DNA of 41,599 bases from JBCDGZ01 sp038750655. Lineage in GTDB: Bacteria > Bacteroidota > Bacteroidia > Chitinophagales > Saprospiraceae. Position 1 is the stretch's first letter, and each line of letters starts with the position of its first letter. This document shows positions 1-7,528 of the stretch, one piece after another. The stretch is taken from contig JBCDGZ010000063.1 of NCBI GenBank assembly GCA_038750655.1, positions 1 through 41,599 of the forward strand. Direction: 5' to 3'. A model generated the notes under the pieces. The model searched no databases. It was not told the DNA's origin and was given only the letters and a program-made list of their open reading frames with translations. Made by a program: the position numbers and the translations under genes.

Positions 1-126
1 GAGATGGAGCGCGTATCTTTGATGTACGAAGATTCCACAATCAATCCAACTAATTTTGCCGATAAAGCTTTTTGGGAGTATGTACTACTATCAGATTGGG
101 GAGTTTATCAACTAATACTAGAATGA
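1..126 (+). CDS. C-terminal fragment of a small secreted-type protein (5' end outside the window)
   Basis: Frame 1 is open from the first base to a TGA at 124-126, giving 41 residues that end FWEYVLLSDWGVYQLILE. The stop overlaps the ATG of the next gene in an ATGA arrangement at 123-126, which implies translational coupling. The tail resembles the tail of that next protein, which ends with an aromatic-rich segment, a D/W-G-[VI]-Y motif and [QE]L[IV][LI]E. The two genes are therefore probably tandem paralogues. No function is assignable from the fragment. Certainty that it is coding rests on the open frame, the coupling and the similarity to its neighbour. Confidence 0.55.
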   Translation, partial: EMERVSLMYEDSTINPTNFADKAFWEYVLLSDWGVYQLILE

Positions 127-494
127 AGGGTAGAATATTTATGATAATTCTTTTAGTGGTATTAGCACAAAGCTGTGATAATGCCGATGCAGCTGTGTTA
201 TTTAAAATTACCAATGAAAGTAAAGATAGTATTCGAATCCACGCAAAAAGTGCACATAAAGAAGTTAAAACGGTCTTACAAGTAGAGGAATCTATGACCT
301 TACAACTACTACTCCAAGTAACAACAAGCCCAACGGTCGACGATTCCTATTTTTCTTGGATTGAATTTGATACGATCCAGATATCCCAAAATGGGAACTT
401 AATTGAGAAAGATTTTTTAGATAGAGAACATTGGAAATTTGAGAATCACGAACAAGATTTTGGTATTTATGAATTAGTCATTGAAGAAAACTAG
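123..494 (+). CDS. Small putative lipoprotein, unknown function
   Basis: The protein has 123 residues. I chose the ATG at 123 because a hydrophobic signal segment follows at once (MKGRIFMIILLVVLAQSC), with a lipobox-like AQSC that places the lipidated cysteine at residue 18. An in-frame TTG at 72 would add 17 unlikely residues. The mature part is a small, beta-rich, polar domain with no recognised motif. Its C-terminus resembles that of the upstream gene fragment, with which it is translationally coupled through an ATGA overlap. It is probably anchored in the periplasm or outer membrane. The function is unknown. Confidence 0.7.
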   Translation: MKGRIFMIILLVVLAQSCDNADAAVLFKITNESKDSIRIHAKSAHKEVKTVLQVEESMTLQLLLQVTTSPTVDDSYFSWIEFDTIQISQNGNLIEKDFLDREHWKFENHEQDFGIYELVIEEN

Positions 495-816
495 AAATGT
501 GTAAGCAAAGTATCTTAGAATAAAACGGCGCTCAAATCTGTAGCAGACTGTATCGTCTGCGTAGAACGATGTGACGAGCGAGATCAGAGCGTAAAGAAAT
601 TCTGATACAACAGAAGAAGAACCGCTTGCATTACAGAAAAAAGAGATGTATTTAACAAAATTTAACGATAAAACTTATTACTTTAACAGGTGTACAACAC
701 ACTCAGGCAAGGTATTTATCGTCTCAATACTGTAAAAATAATCTACTTTCGGATACCGTTAATTCCTCAGCCAAAGGAATACCCGGATTTAAAAAATTCA
801 ATTAAAAATTATTAAA
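495..816. other. 322-bp intergenic region with a nested hairpin, otherwise nothing recognised
   Basis: No convincing open frame was found. The only structure is a nested imperfect hairpin at 529-591, listed separately. The last 80 bp before the TPR gene are AT-rich and should hold its promoter. TACTTTCG near 750 resembles the Bacteroidota -7 element TAnnTTTG, but it has no matching -33 element. Confidence 0.5.
529..591. repeat. Nested imperfect inverted repeat (possible RNA structure or mobile-element remnant)
   Basis: The inner stem is perfect: GCAGAC at 543-548 pairs with GTCTGC at 555-560. An outer imperfect stem, 8 of 10 bases, pairs CGCTCAAATC (529-538) with GATCAGAGCG (582-591). There is no T-tract, so it is not a standard terminator. 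It could be a structured RNA leader or the end of a degraded repeat element. It was judged by eye only. Confidence 0.3.
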
Positions 817-2142
817 ATGAAAAAAGTATTATTCAGTCTTTTGCCTTTATTACTGCTTACCCTGGGAACATTGACCGCCCAAGATGCAGGCAAGGCGCTG
901 AAAAACGCTAAAAAAGCGATGAACAAATATGCGGTAGCTTCTGATGGTCACGATGCGATCCTAGCAGATGCTAGTCAGCACATCGATGATGCCATCGCCG
1001 GTGATCTGGAAACCAAAGACAGAATCAAGGCTTTGCAGTTGAGTGGGGAGATCAACAGCGAAATCGCTAACAAAGAGGTGATCATGAAGACCACCGATCC
1101 AAAGTACAAACTCAAGTATCCTGAGGCAGCTACTAAGGCGTACAATGCCTACAAAGAACTGCTGAGTATTGCCCAAAAGAAATTCCAGAAGAAGGATGCC
1201 ATCGATGGCCTTCTCGCTGCTTCTACCCACCTGACTAATATGGCAAAGCTTAACTACGGTGACCAAAACTATGCAGGCGCCTACGAAGCTTTTAATGCTG
1301 TGACTACTGTCCGTGATCTGCTGAAAGCTAATGGCAACAATGATCTGCTCGATAGCGACGAGGCCTACCACGAACACCTGTTTATGACTGGTTTGAGCGC
1401 CATTAGTGCTAGCAAAACGGCTGAAGCCAAGCCCGTTTTCATGAAGCTCTATGATGCAGGATATGAGCGTGCGGCGGTCTACGAAGCCCTCTACAAGATC
1501 AAGACACAGGACGGTGATGATGATGCAGTAACGATCCTCGAAGCTGGCCGTGCTAAGTTCCCTACGGACGAAGGACTACGTATTGCCGAGATCAACTATT
1601 ACTTGAAGGAAAATAAACTGGATGATTTGGTAGGCAAGTTGACTGGTGCCATCGAACAAGATCCGGAAAATATCTCTCTTTACTCTACCCTCGGACACGT
1701 TTACGATAACCTGTACCAAAGAGAAGAAGAAGCAGGCAATGTTGAATCGGCTGCCTCTTACTTCGATAAGGCCCTCAAATATTACAATGAGGCCCTGGGC
1801 CGTAAGCCTGATTTCTTCGATGCTATCTACAACATCGGTGCATTGTATTACAACAAAGCAGCCCTTTTGACCAAAGAATTGGTATCCTTGGAAGGAGACT
1901 ACTCTAAGAGTGGTATCGCTAAGTACGATGCTAAGAAAGCGGAGGTCTTCGCTATGTTTGATAAGGCGCTGCCATTCTTCCAAAGAGCAGAAGGTATGAA
2001 TGCCAACGACGTCGGTACACTGACTGCCTTGAAAGAAATCTACGCCAAGAAGGATGATTTGGAGAAATACAATGCCTTCAAATCTCGTCTGGAAACTGTT
2101 CAGGGAGGAGGCCAGAACGAGGCTTCTTTCTTTAATAAGTAA
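817..2142 (+). CDS. Secreted tetratricopeptide-repeat (TPR) protein
   Basis: The protein has 441 residues. An N-terminal signal peptide runs to about residue 21 (MKKVLFSLLPLLLLTLGTLTA followed by QD), so it is exported to the periplasm or beyond. The rest is alpha-helical and rich in A, K, Y and D, with TPR-like helix pairs. The clearest lies at about 285-350, with pattern A..Y.ALG..P.F.DA.YN.GALYYNKA. TPR proteins are scaffolds for protein contacts, and in Bacteroidota exported ones often serve cell-envelope assembly or gliding/T9SS. The partner is not evident from the neighbours. The gene stands alone, with a strong terminator 43 bp downstream. Confidence 0.85.
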   Translation: MKKVLFSLLPLLLLTLGTLTAQDAGKALKNAKKAMNKYAVASDGHDAILADASQHIDDAIAGDLETKDRIKALQLSGEINSEIANKEVIMKTTDPKYKLKYPEAATKAYNAYKELLSIAQKKFQKKDAIDGLLAASTHLTNMAKLNYGDQNYAGAYEAFNAVTTVRDLLKANGNNDLLDSDEAYHEHLFMTGLSAISASKTAEAKPVFMKLYDAGYERAAVYEALYKIKTQDGDDDAVTILEAGRAKFPTDEGLRIAEINYYLKENKLDDLVGKLTGAIEQDPENISLYSTLGHVYDNLYQREEEAGNVESAASYFDKALKYYNEALGRKPDFFDAIYNIGALYYNKAALLTKELVSLEGDYSKSGIAKYDAKKAEVFAMFDKALPFFQRAEGMNANDVGTLTALKEIYAKKDDLEKYNAFKSRLETVQGGGQNEASFFNK

Positions 2143-2184
2143 GACAAGACCTAAATAGCGTTATCACTCTCGGGTGATCAGTAC

Positions 2185-2224
2185 AAAAAGCAGAAAATCT
2201 GGTAACCGGGTTTTCTGCTTTTTT
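2185..2224 (+). terminator. Rho-independent terminator after the TPR gene
   Basis: AAAAAGCAGAAAA (2185-2197) pairs perfectly with TTTTCTGCTTTTT (2211-2223) around a 13-nt loop and ends in a T run. The symmetric A and T tracts could make it work on both strands, but the only adjacent upstream gene is on the plus strand. Confidence 0.85.
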
Positions 2225-2233
2225 CGTTGCGCA

Positions 2234-2264
2234 TTGACTATATAAACAAAATGTGTTATATTTG
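2234..2264 (+). promoter_or_regulatory. Bacteroidota housekeeping promoter for the radical SAM gene
   Basis: TTG at 2234-2236, a 20-nt spacer, then TATATTTG at 2257-2264, which matches the -7 consensus TAnnTTTG exactly. The predicted transcript start is close to 2270, giving a leader of about 28 nt before the ATG at 2298. Confidence 0.7.
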
Positions 2265-2297
2265 TTCATTGCAAATCATTTTGTTTAAATTTATCGG

Positions 2298-3356
2298 ATG
2301 CCTTCACCACCATACCTTAAAGGCCGAGGGGCTCAAATCAATACCGCTAATCGCTTCGATAAGCATATCGGAGAGCAAAATCCGTTGGCTTTTACTGACG
2401 ATGATGTCAATCAAATTCCGACGCAGTATATCAATGTGGCTGCTCGCAGCATTATCAACAAGGTGGACAGCCCGGATATTCCGATGCCCTATTCTATGAA
2501 TCCTTACCAGGGGTGCGAGCATGGATGCATTTATTGCTATGCCCGGAATACGCATAACTACTGGGGCTATAGCGCCGGAGTAGAATTCGAGCAAAAGATA
2601 TTGATTAAGGAAGAGGCTCCTCAATTGTTGGCCAAGCAACTGCGCAGTAAAAACTGGAAGGCAGCGCCGATTATGCTTTCGGGAAATACAGACTGCTACC
2701 AGCCCATTGAGCGCAAGCTGGAAATTACCAGAAAGCTGTTGGAGGTGTGTTGGCGTTTTCGGCATCCGGTGGGGGTGATTACCAAGAATAGCCTGGTGCT
2801 GCGCGATCTTGACCTGCTGAGTAAGCTCAATGAGCATAATTTGGTCCGCGTAGCCATCTCGCTAACGACGCTCAACGAGCAATTGCGGCAATTTATGGAG
2901 CCACGTACCGCCACAGTGGCCGGCCGCCTAGAAACGATCCGTCAGCTCAGTGCCGCCGGCATCCCCGTTAATCTGATGATGGCTCCCATCATTCCCAGCT
3001 TGACCGATCATGAGATTTTTGACCTGCTGAAAGCGGCGGCCGAGGCAGGTGCCCGCTCTGCTAACTACACCATGGTGCGCCTCAATGGTGATATAGCCAT
3101 TCTCTTCGAAGACTGGCTGCGTAAGAACTATCCAGATCGAGCAGATAAGGTGTTGAATAAGATCAAGGACTGCCACGGCGGTGCGCTAAGTGATAATCGC
3201 TTTGGTAAGCGGATGAGTGGGGAAGGCCATATCGCTGCGATTATCAGCAAGCAGTTTAAGCTGGCTCGAAAGCGATTTTTTTCGACCGAGAAATTACCGC
3301 CTCTCAACACCGAGCTGTATTATCAGATGAAAGCGCCGCAGATGAAGTTGTTTTAG
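2298..3356 (+). CDS. Radical SAM protein, PA0069/Rv2578c-type (SplB-related)
   Basis: The protein has 352 residues. The iron-sulfur motif is CEHGCIYC (C73, C77, C80), the CxxxCxxC signature of radical SAM enzymes, preceded by MNPYQGC as in the PA0069/Rv2578c family. The segment after it (YARNTHNYWG) and the SGNTDCYQPIE stretch near 120 are also typical. Members have the (beta/alpha)6 fold related to spore photoproduct lyase, but their substrate is unknown; DNA repair is often suggested without proof. The enzyme is cytoplasmic, with no signal peptide. It has its own promoter, and its 3' end converges on pncA with only 8 bp between them. The family assignment is firm; the function is not. Confidence 0.9.
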   Translation: MPSPPYLKGRGAQINTANRFDKHIGEQNPLAFTDDDVNQIPTQYINVAARSIINKVDSPDIPMPYSMNPYQGCEHGCIYCYARNTHNYWGYSAGVEFEQKILIKEEAPQLLAKQLRSKNWKAAPIMLSGNTDCYQPIERKLEITRKLLEVCWRFRHPVGVITKNSLVLRDLDLLSKLNEHNLVRVAISLTTLNEQLRQFMEPRTATVAGRLETIRQLSAAGIPVNLMMAPIIPSLTDHEIFDLLKAAAEAGARSANYTMVRLNGDIAILFEDWLRKNYPDRADKVLNKIKDCHGGALSDNRFGKRMSGEGHIAAIISKQFKLARKRFFSTEKLPPLNTELYYQMKAPQMKLF

Positions 3357-3364
3357 AAGAATAA

Positions 3365-3994
3365 CTAGGCGGAGGTCGGTAGTAGCGAATGGGAATGGGT
3401 TAATTGTACCCCTGCTGCTTTCATCTCCTCAATAGCCTTCTGTGCATCACCCTCCTGCAGGTTCACCGCCCGGCAGCCGTCGGCAATCAAGTGGCAACGC
3501 AGTCCACTGCCTACGGCATCAATCGCCGAAGCCTTCACACAGTAATCCGTCGCTAGCCCCATCACAAAGACCTCCTCCACGCCTTGGGCTTGTAAATAGT
3601 CGAGCATCCCCGTCGCCTTGCGGTGCTGATTATCGTAAAAGCCACTGTAGCTGTCGATGTTTTTATCGGTTCCTTTGTAGATGATCTTGTGGATACCTTC
3701 CCTTTGTAGGTTGGGAGCCAATTCTGCTCCGAAGCTATGCTGCACGCAGTGGATGGGCCAGAGCACCTGAGGCGTGCCGTCTTCGAGTTCGATCAGTTGG
3801 CCGGGATAGCGCCAGGGGTGGTTGGCCGCAAAGCTAACGTGATCGGCGGGATGCCAATCTTGGGTGGCAACGACTAGAGGGAAATGGGGCATTAGCTGAT
3901 TGGCGATGGGGATGATCTGGTCACCTTCGTCGACGCCCAGGGCCCCGCCGGGTAGAAAATCGATCTGTAAATCAATGAGCAACAGTGCCTTCAT
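3365..3994 (-). CDS. pncA: Nicotinamidase
   Basis: The protein has 209 residues and hydrolyses nicotinamide to nicotinate and ammonia, the first step of NAD salvage. The catalytic triad is visible: D8 (LLIDLQIDF), K107 (IIYKGTD) and C152 (GLATDYCVKAS). The metal-binding cluster is D46, H48 and H52 in the TQDWHPADH segment. The length is normal for the isochorismatase-like hydrolase family. It is the last gene of the pncB - nrtR - WG lipoprotein - pncA operon, 21 bp after its neighbour. Its product is the substrate of the pncB product, so the operon carries out nicotinamide to nicotinate mononucleotide. Confidence 0.95.
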   Translation of the reverse strand: MKALLLIDLQIDFLPGGALGVDEGDQIIPIANQLMPHFPLVVATQDWHPADHVSFAANHPWRYPGQLIELEDGTPQVLWPIHCVQHSFGAELAPNLQREGIHKIIYKGTDKNIDSYSGFYDNQHRKATGMLDYLQAQGVEEVFVMGLATDYCVKASAIDAVGSGLRCHLIADGCRAVNLQEGDAQKAIEEMKAAGVQLTHSHSLLPTSA

Positions 3995-4015
3995 GGGATT
4001 AGAATTTGTGGTGGA

Positions 4016-5188
4016 TTAATAGACTTGGACGCGGGCCAGCCCTTCGGAGAAATCCCGGATGTCCAGATAATTGGGGCGCGGAGCCAGGACGACCTGGCCT
4101 TTTTTGTTGACAAAGCCGGTGCCTTCGTAAAAAGCGACGCGGGCGAAGCCCTCCTTGAAGTCCCAGACCAGGCCAAACTGAGGCGGTGTAGCCTCCTTGC
4201 CCTCACTATCCAGATAGCCCCAAAGCCGCCCTACCTGATAGCCCGCCATGCCCTCGACGTAGCTGTAAAGCTGATCGTACTTGATTGGCGTCACGGATTC
4301 GCCCTTGGCGTTGATCAGCCCGTATTTATTATACATCTTGACGCCCCACATGCCATTATTGACCGACCAAGCCTTGTCGTATTTGGCGGGCGTTACCGTT
4401 TGTCCTTTAGTATCGATGAGGCCATATTGCTCACCAATTTTCACTACCGCCAGTCCATCATGGAAGTCTTTCGCCACCTCATAATCAGGGGCAATGACCT
4501 CCTCACCGGAGCGATTGACAAAACCATATTTCTCCTCTTTCTTCACCCGGGCCAAGCCATCGTGAAAGTGGCCAAGGCGATCGTACTGCGCCTCGATAAT
4601 CAATTCTCCTTTCAGATCAATCAACCCGTAATTGCCTTTAATCTGTACTTTGGCCAGCCCATCCTGAAACTTTGCAGCGTTCTGAAACTGGCAAGGAATC
4701 ACCAACTCACCACGACTGTCAATATAGCCATATTGTCCATCCTTCAGCACCCGGGCCATCCCCTCGCTGAAGTCCTGCACCTCTTCGAAAACCGCTGGAA
4801 TACGCCAACTGCCCTGCGGGTCAATAAACCCCATTTTTCCATCAAAAGTCAACACCCGCGCAATGCCTTCCTCAAAGGACCAGGCCCCCTTGAATTGAGG
4901 GGCAATAACCTCCTTGCCTTTAGTATCAATGAATCCCCATTTGCCTTTCTTGCGCACCACCGCCAGGCCCTCCTGAAAATTGCGGGCATCGTCATAAGCA
5001 GCCTGAATGACCAGTCGACCGCCTTTGTTCACATAACCCCATTTGTATTCCGATTCTTCAAAATCCTCCTCCCAACTGGGCAGCTCTCCCGCTAGGCCAG
5101 GGGCTTCCCCCTCCGTAGTTGCCAGTTGATCCTGACAACCAAAAACAGCGATGAGCAAAAACAAAAGTAAAGGGGCACATTTAAACAT
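4016..5188 (-). CDS. WG-repeat lipoprotein
   Basis: The protein has 390 residues. The N-terminus is a lipoprotein signal (MFKCAPLLLFLLIAVFGC), giving a lipidated C18. After a short acidic linker comes a tandem array of about ten repeats of roughly 34 residues with the pattern [KQN][WY]G[FYL][IV][DN]..G...I...[YF]....F.[ED]G[LM]A.V, the WG or KWG repeat. These form beta-rich surfaces thought to bind ligands or proteins; no catalytic residues are expected. The gene lies inside the NAD-salvage operon, 15 bp after the nrtR-like gene and 21 bp before pncA, although nothing known links WG repeats to NAD. It may be a passenger or a sensor of an extracytoplasmic ligand. Confidence 0.85.
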   Translation of the reverse strand: MFKCAPLLLFLLIAVFGCQDQLATTEGEAPGLAGELPSWEEDFEESEYKWGYVNKGGRLVIQAAYDDARNFQEGLAVVRKKGKWGFIDTKGKEVIAPQFKGAWSFEEGIARVLTFDGKMGFIDPQGSWRIPAVFEEVQDFSEGMARVLKDGQYGYIDSRGELVIPCQFQNAAKFQDGLAKVQIKGNYGLIDLKGELIIEAQYDRLGHFHDGLARVKKEEKYGFVNRSGEEVIAPDYEVAKDFHDGLAVVKIGEQYGLIDTKGQTVTPAKYDKAWSVNNGMWGVKMYNKYGLINAKGESVTPIKYDQLYSYVEGMAGYQVGRLWGYLDSEGKEATPPQFGLVWDFKEGFARVAFYEGTGFVNKKGQVVLAPRPNYLDIRDFSEGLARVQVY

Positions 5189-5203
5189 AGGAATACCGAT
5201 TGC

Positions 5204-5917
5204 TTAGATTTCAAAATCAAAACCCCGCTTGATCAAGTCGCTTTGGCGTTGCTTGGAAAGGGCTTCGTATTTCTCTTTATCGAACTTGTATAAATACGCT
5301 GGTCGATGGGCTACACCCTGCTGTTGTTCCGTTTTGATGAGAATCTTGGTTTTGAGCATCTTGGAGCGGAAATTTCGCTTGTTGATTTCTACCCCTAGTA
5401 TGGTTTCGTAGAGTTGTTGTAGTTGGGTTAGGGTAAATTTCTCTGGCAGCAGCTCGAAGCCGATGGGTTGGTAGCGAACCTTGGCACGAAGCCGACTGAT
5501 GGCCGTATCCAGGATCAGCTCGTGGTCGAAGGCCAGTACGGGAAGGTGTTTGATGTCAAACCAGCCCACCTCCTTGGCATCATCAGCCGCCTTAACCGGA
5601 TGTTCGGAGAGATTGACCAGCGCATAGTAGGCCACGCTGATGACTCGCCCACGAGGATCACGGCCGGGGTGGCCAAAGGTAAACAACTGCTCAATAAACA
5701 CATTTCTAACACCAGTTTCCTCTTCCAGTTCACGCAGGGCGGCGCTTTCCAGGTCCTCATCCATCTCGATGAAGCCACCGGGCAGCGCCCAGCTGTGCTT
5801 GAACGGTGCTTTCCCTCGCTGAATCAGCAATACCTTGAGCTGGTGACTCTCGTCAAGACCAAAAATGATACAATCTACCGAAACCGAAGGCCGAGGATAT
5901 TTATAAGTGTAGGGCAT
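5204..5917 (-). CDS. nrtR: NrtR-like Nudix transcriptional regulator of NAD metabolism
   Basis: The protein has 237 residues. The N-terminal Nudix domain carries a complete Nudix box at residues 48-70: G48, E54, R62-E63, E66-E67, G69. The C-terminal part (about 150-237) is the winged helix-turn-helix typical of NrtR. NrtR proteins repress NAD biosynthesis genes and usually respond to ADP-ribose or related nucleotides. Many have a degenerate Nudix box, so the intact one here suggests that hydrolase activity towards ADP-ribose may remain. The gene sits 5 bp after pncB, and a palindrome lies at the operon promoter. In Bacteroides a related protein, AraR, controls arabinose genes instead, but the context here favours NAD. 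Confidence 0.88.
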   Translation of the reverse strand: MPYTYKYPRPSVSVDCIIFGLDESHQLKVLLIQRGKAPFKHSWALPGGFIEMDEDLESAALRELEEETGVRNVFIEQLFTFGHPGRDPRGRVISVAYYALVNLSEHPVKAADDAKEVGWFDIKHLPVLAFDHELILDTAISRLRAKVRYQPIGFELLPEKFTLTQLQQLYETILGVEINKRNFRSKMLKTKILIKTEQQQGVAHRPAYLYKFDKEKYEALSKQRQSDLIKRGFDFEI

Positions 5918-5922
5918 CAGAA

Positions 5923-7338
5923 TTACTGATTTTGGAACTGTTGAGCTTCAATCAATTGATTTTTGCGGGCCTTTAAAGGCGCACTTAAGTTGCAAGGATA
6001 AGCCTTAATATTCAATTGCGCAAATTGTTCCTGCTGTTGTAGGCTATAGCGGCGGATTTGATGAAGGTCCGGACGGGGATAGACCAGTTGGCCTTTGGTA
6101 AAGATTTTTTGTAAAAGGGGCTGCTGGCCAGCCTCCGGCTCCAACGATTCCTCCAGGCTATTGATCATAAGGTCTTCGACGGGCTGGCCCTGCTCGAAAC
6201 GCCGCAGGACTTGCAAGGAGCCTGGGTTAGACACCTTGATCGGGTCTTCGGACAGCTTGATTTTATAGTGCCAATCGCCCTCCGGGCCTTTGACCGCGCC
6301 CAGCTTGTAGACGCCTCCTAGCGCAGGCTGGTCGTAGGCAGTGACCAGGCGAGTGCCGACGCCCCAGACCTTGATCGTCGCCCCGCGCTCCTTGAGCTGC
6401 TGGATGCGGTACTCATCAAGGTCATTGCTGGCGATGATCTGAGCCTCGGGGAAGCCAGCCTCGTCCAGCAATTGGCGAGCGGCGATGCTCAGCTCGGCCA
6501 GATCACCGCTATCGAGGCGGACACCGAGGAACTTATGGCCCTCGCTGCGCAACTCTCTGGCGACGCTGATGGCGTTGCGGACGCCATCGATGGTATCGAA
6601 GGTATCGACGAGGAAGACGCAGTTATTGGGCATAGCGCGCGCATAGGCGCGAAAGGCTTCTAGCTCATTGCTGAAGGCCATGACCCAGGAGTGAGCGTGG
6701 GTGCCCCGGACAGGGATGCCCAGTAGCTTGCCGGCCAGGACGTTGCTGGTGGCGTGGCAGCCGCCGACGTAGGCTGCGCGACTAGCGGTGAGGCCACCGT
6801 CGATGCCCTGGGCCCGGCGCAGGCCGAATTCGAGGACGGTATCGCCGTCTGCCGCTTGGACAATACGCGCTGCCTTAGTGGCAATTAAGGTGGCATAGTT
6901 GACCATGTTGAGCAGAGCGGTTTCGATGAGCTGCGCTTGAATTAGAGGGCCGCGGACTTTGATCAAGGGCTGATGTGGAAACACCAGCGTCCCTTCCGGA
7001 ACCGCCTCGATGTCGCATTCAAAGCGCATTCTTTGCAAATAATTCAAAAAGCTTTCATCAAAAAGCGGCCGGCCATCATTGCCCTTTAGGCTACCAAGGT
7101 ATTGAATATCCTCTCTATGGAATTGCCAGGATTGTAAGTAATCGATGACCGTATCCAAGCCGCAGGCAATGGCGCAGTCCCCCTTGAAGGGATTTTTTCG
7201 GTAAAAAAGATGAAAAATGGCTTCTCGATCATAATCGCCGTTTTGCCAGTAGCCATGGGCCATCGTCAGCTGGTAGAGGTCGGTAAGTAGGCTTAATTCG
7301 GGGCGATACAGTTGTAATAAAGCTCGTTTTTCGCTCAT
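5923..7338 (-). CDS. pncB: Nicotinate phosphoribosyltransferase
   Basis: The protein has 471 residues and makes nicotinate mononucleotide from nicotinate and PRPP, the committed step of the Preiss-Handler pathway. Family landmarks are LTDLYQLTMAHGYW (18-31), EFGLRRAQG (170-178), the GTHAHSW segment around H214/H216 that corresponds to the catalytic histidine region, GVRLDSGDLAEL near 275, and the WGVGT phosphate-binding stretch near 325. It is cytoplasmic. It is the first gene of the operon; its ATG lies 10 bp after a palindromic operator. The nicotinate it uses would come from pncA, the last gene. Confidence 0.95.
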   Translation of the reverse strand: MSEKRALLQLYRPELSLLTDLYQLTMAHGYWQNGDYDREAIFHLFYRKNPFKGDCAIACGLDTVIDYLQSWQFHREDIQYLGSLKGNDGRPLFDESFLNYLQRMRFECDIEAVPEGTLVFPHQPLIKVRGPLIQAQLIETALLNMVNYATLIATKAARIVQAADGDTVLEFGLRRAQGIDGGLTASRAAYVGGCHATSNVLAGKLLGIPVRGTHAHSWVMAFSNELEAFRAYARAMPNNCVFLVDTFDTIDGVRNAISVARELRSEGHKFLGVRLDSGDLAELSIAARQLLDEAGFPEAQIIASNDLDEYRIQQLKERGATIKVWGVGTRLVTAYDQPALGGVYKLGAVKGPEGDWHYKIKLSEDPIKVSNPGSLQVLRRFEQGQPVEDLMINSLEESLEPEAGQQPLLQKIFTKGQLVYPRPDLHQIRRYSLQQQEQFAQLNIKAYPCNLSAPLKARKNQLIEAQQFQNQ

Positions 7339-7348
7339 GGTAATTTTA

Positions 7349-7371
7349 CTTAGTTTGAATTTTAAACTAAG
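7349..7371. promoter_or_regulatory. Palindromic operator, candidate NrtR-binding site
   Basis: CTTAGTTT (7349-7356) and AAACTAAG (7364-7371) form a perfect 8-bp inverted repeat with a 7-bp centre that is itself mostly symmetric (AA.TT). It overlaps the -7 element of the pncB promoter and ends 10 bp from the pncB start codon, the expected place for repression of this operon by the nrtR product. The link to NrtR is inferred from context. Confidence 0.65.
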
Positions 7372-7397
7372 CTATGGACTTTTGATCTTTTATGCAA
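7367..7397 (-). promoter_or_regulatory. Promoter of the pncB-nrtR-WG-pncA operon
   Basis: On the minus strand TTG (7395-7397) is followed by 20 nt and TAGCTTAG (7367-7374), 7 of 8 to the TAnnTTTG element with A for the second-last T. The same TTAG variant occurs in the promoter at 38280-38311. The -7 element overlaps one arm of the palindrome at 7349-7371. Confidence 0.6.
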
Positions 7398-7495
7398 GTT
7401 TATTCCACATATAATTCATCAAGAATAGTCAATAAGGGGAAGAGGAGGTCTGGAAGCTTATGATTGTATTAACTTATTTGTTGGGTGAAAATCTG

Positions 7496-7503
7496 TAACT
7501 TCG
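7496..7503 (+). promoter_or_regulatory. Possible -7 element for the TonB_C/T9SS gene
   Basis: TAACTTCG matches TAnnTTTG in 7 of 8 positions and lies 25 bp before the start codon at 7529. A TTTG lies 15 bp upstream, which is shorter than the usual spacing, so support is weak. Confidence 0.3.
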
Positions 7504-7528
7504 CATAGCTAAACAAAAAATTATTGCG

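Noticed and set aside
4025..5095. Long plus-strand open frame (356 codons) opposite the WG-repeat gene
   Set aside because: It is the reverse complement of the repetitive WG coding sequence; it has no signal, motif or start context, while the minus-strand protein has clear repeats and a lipobox.
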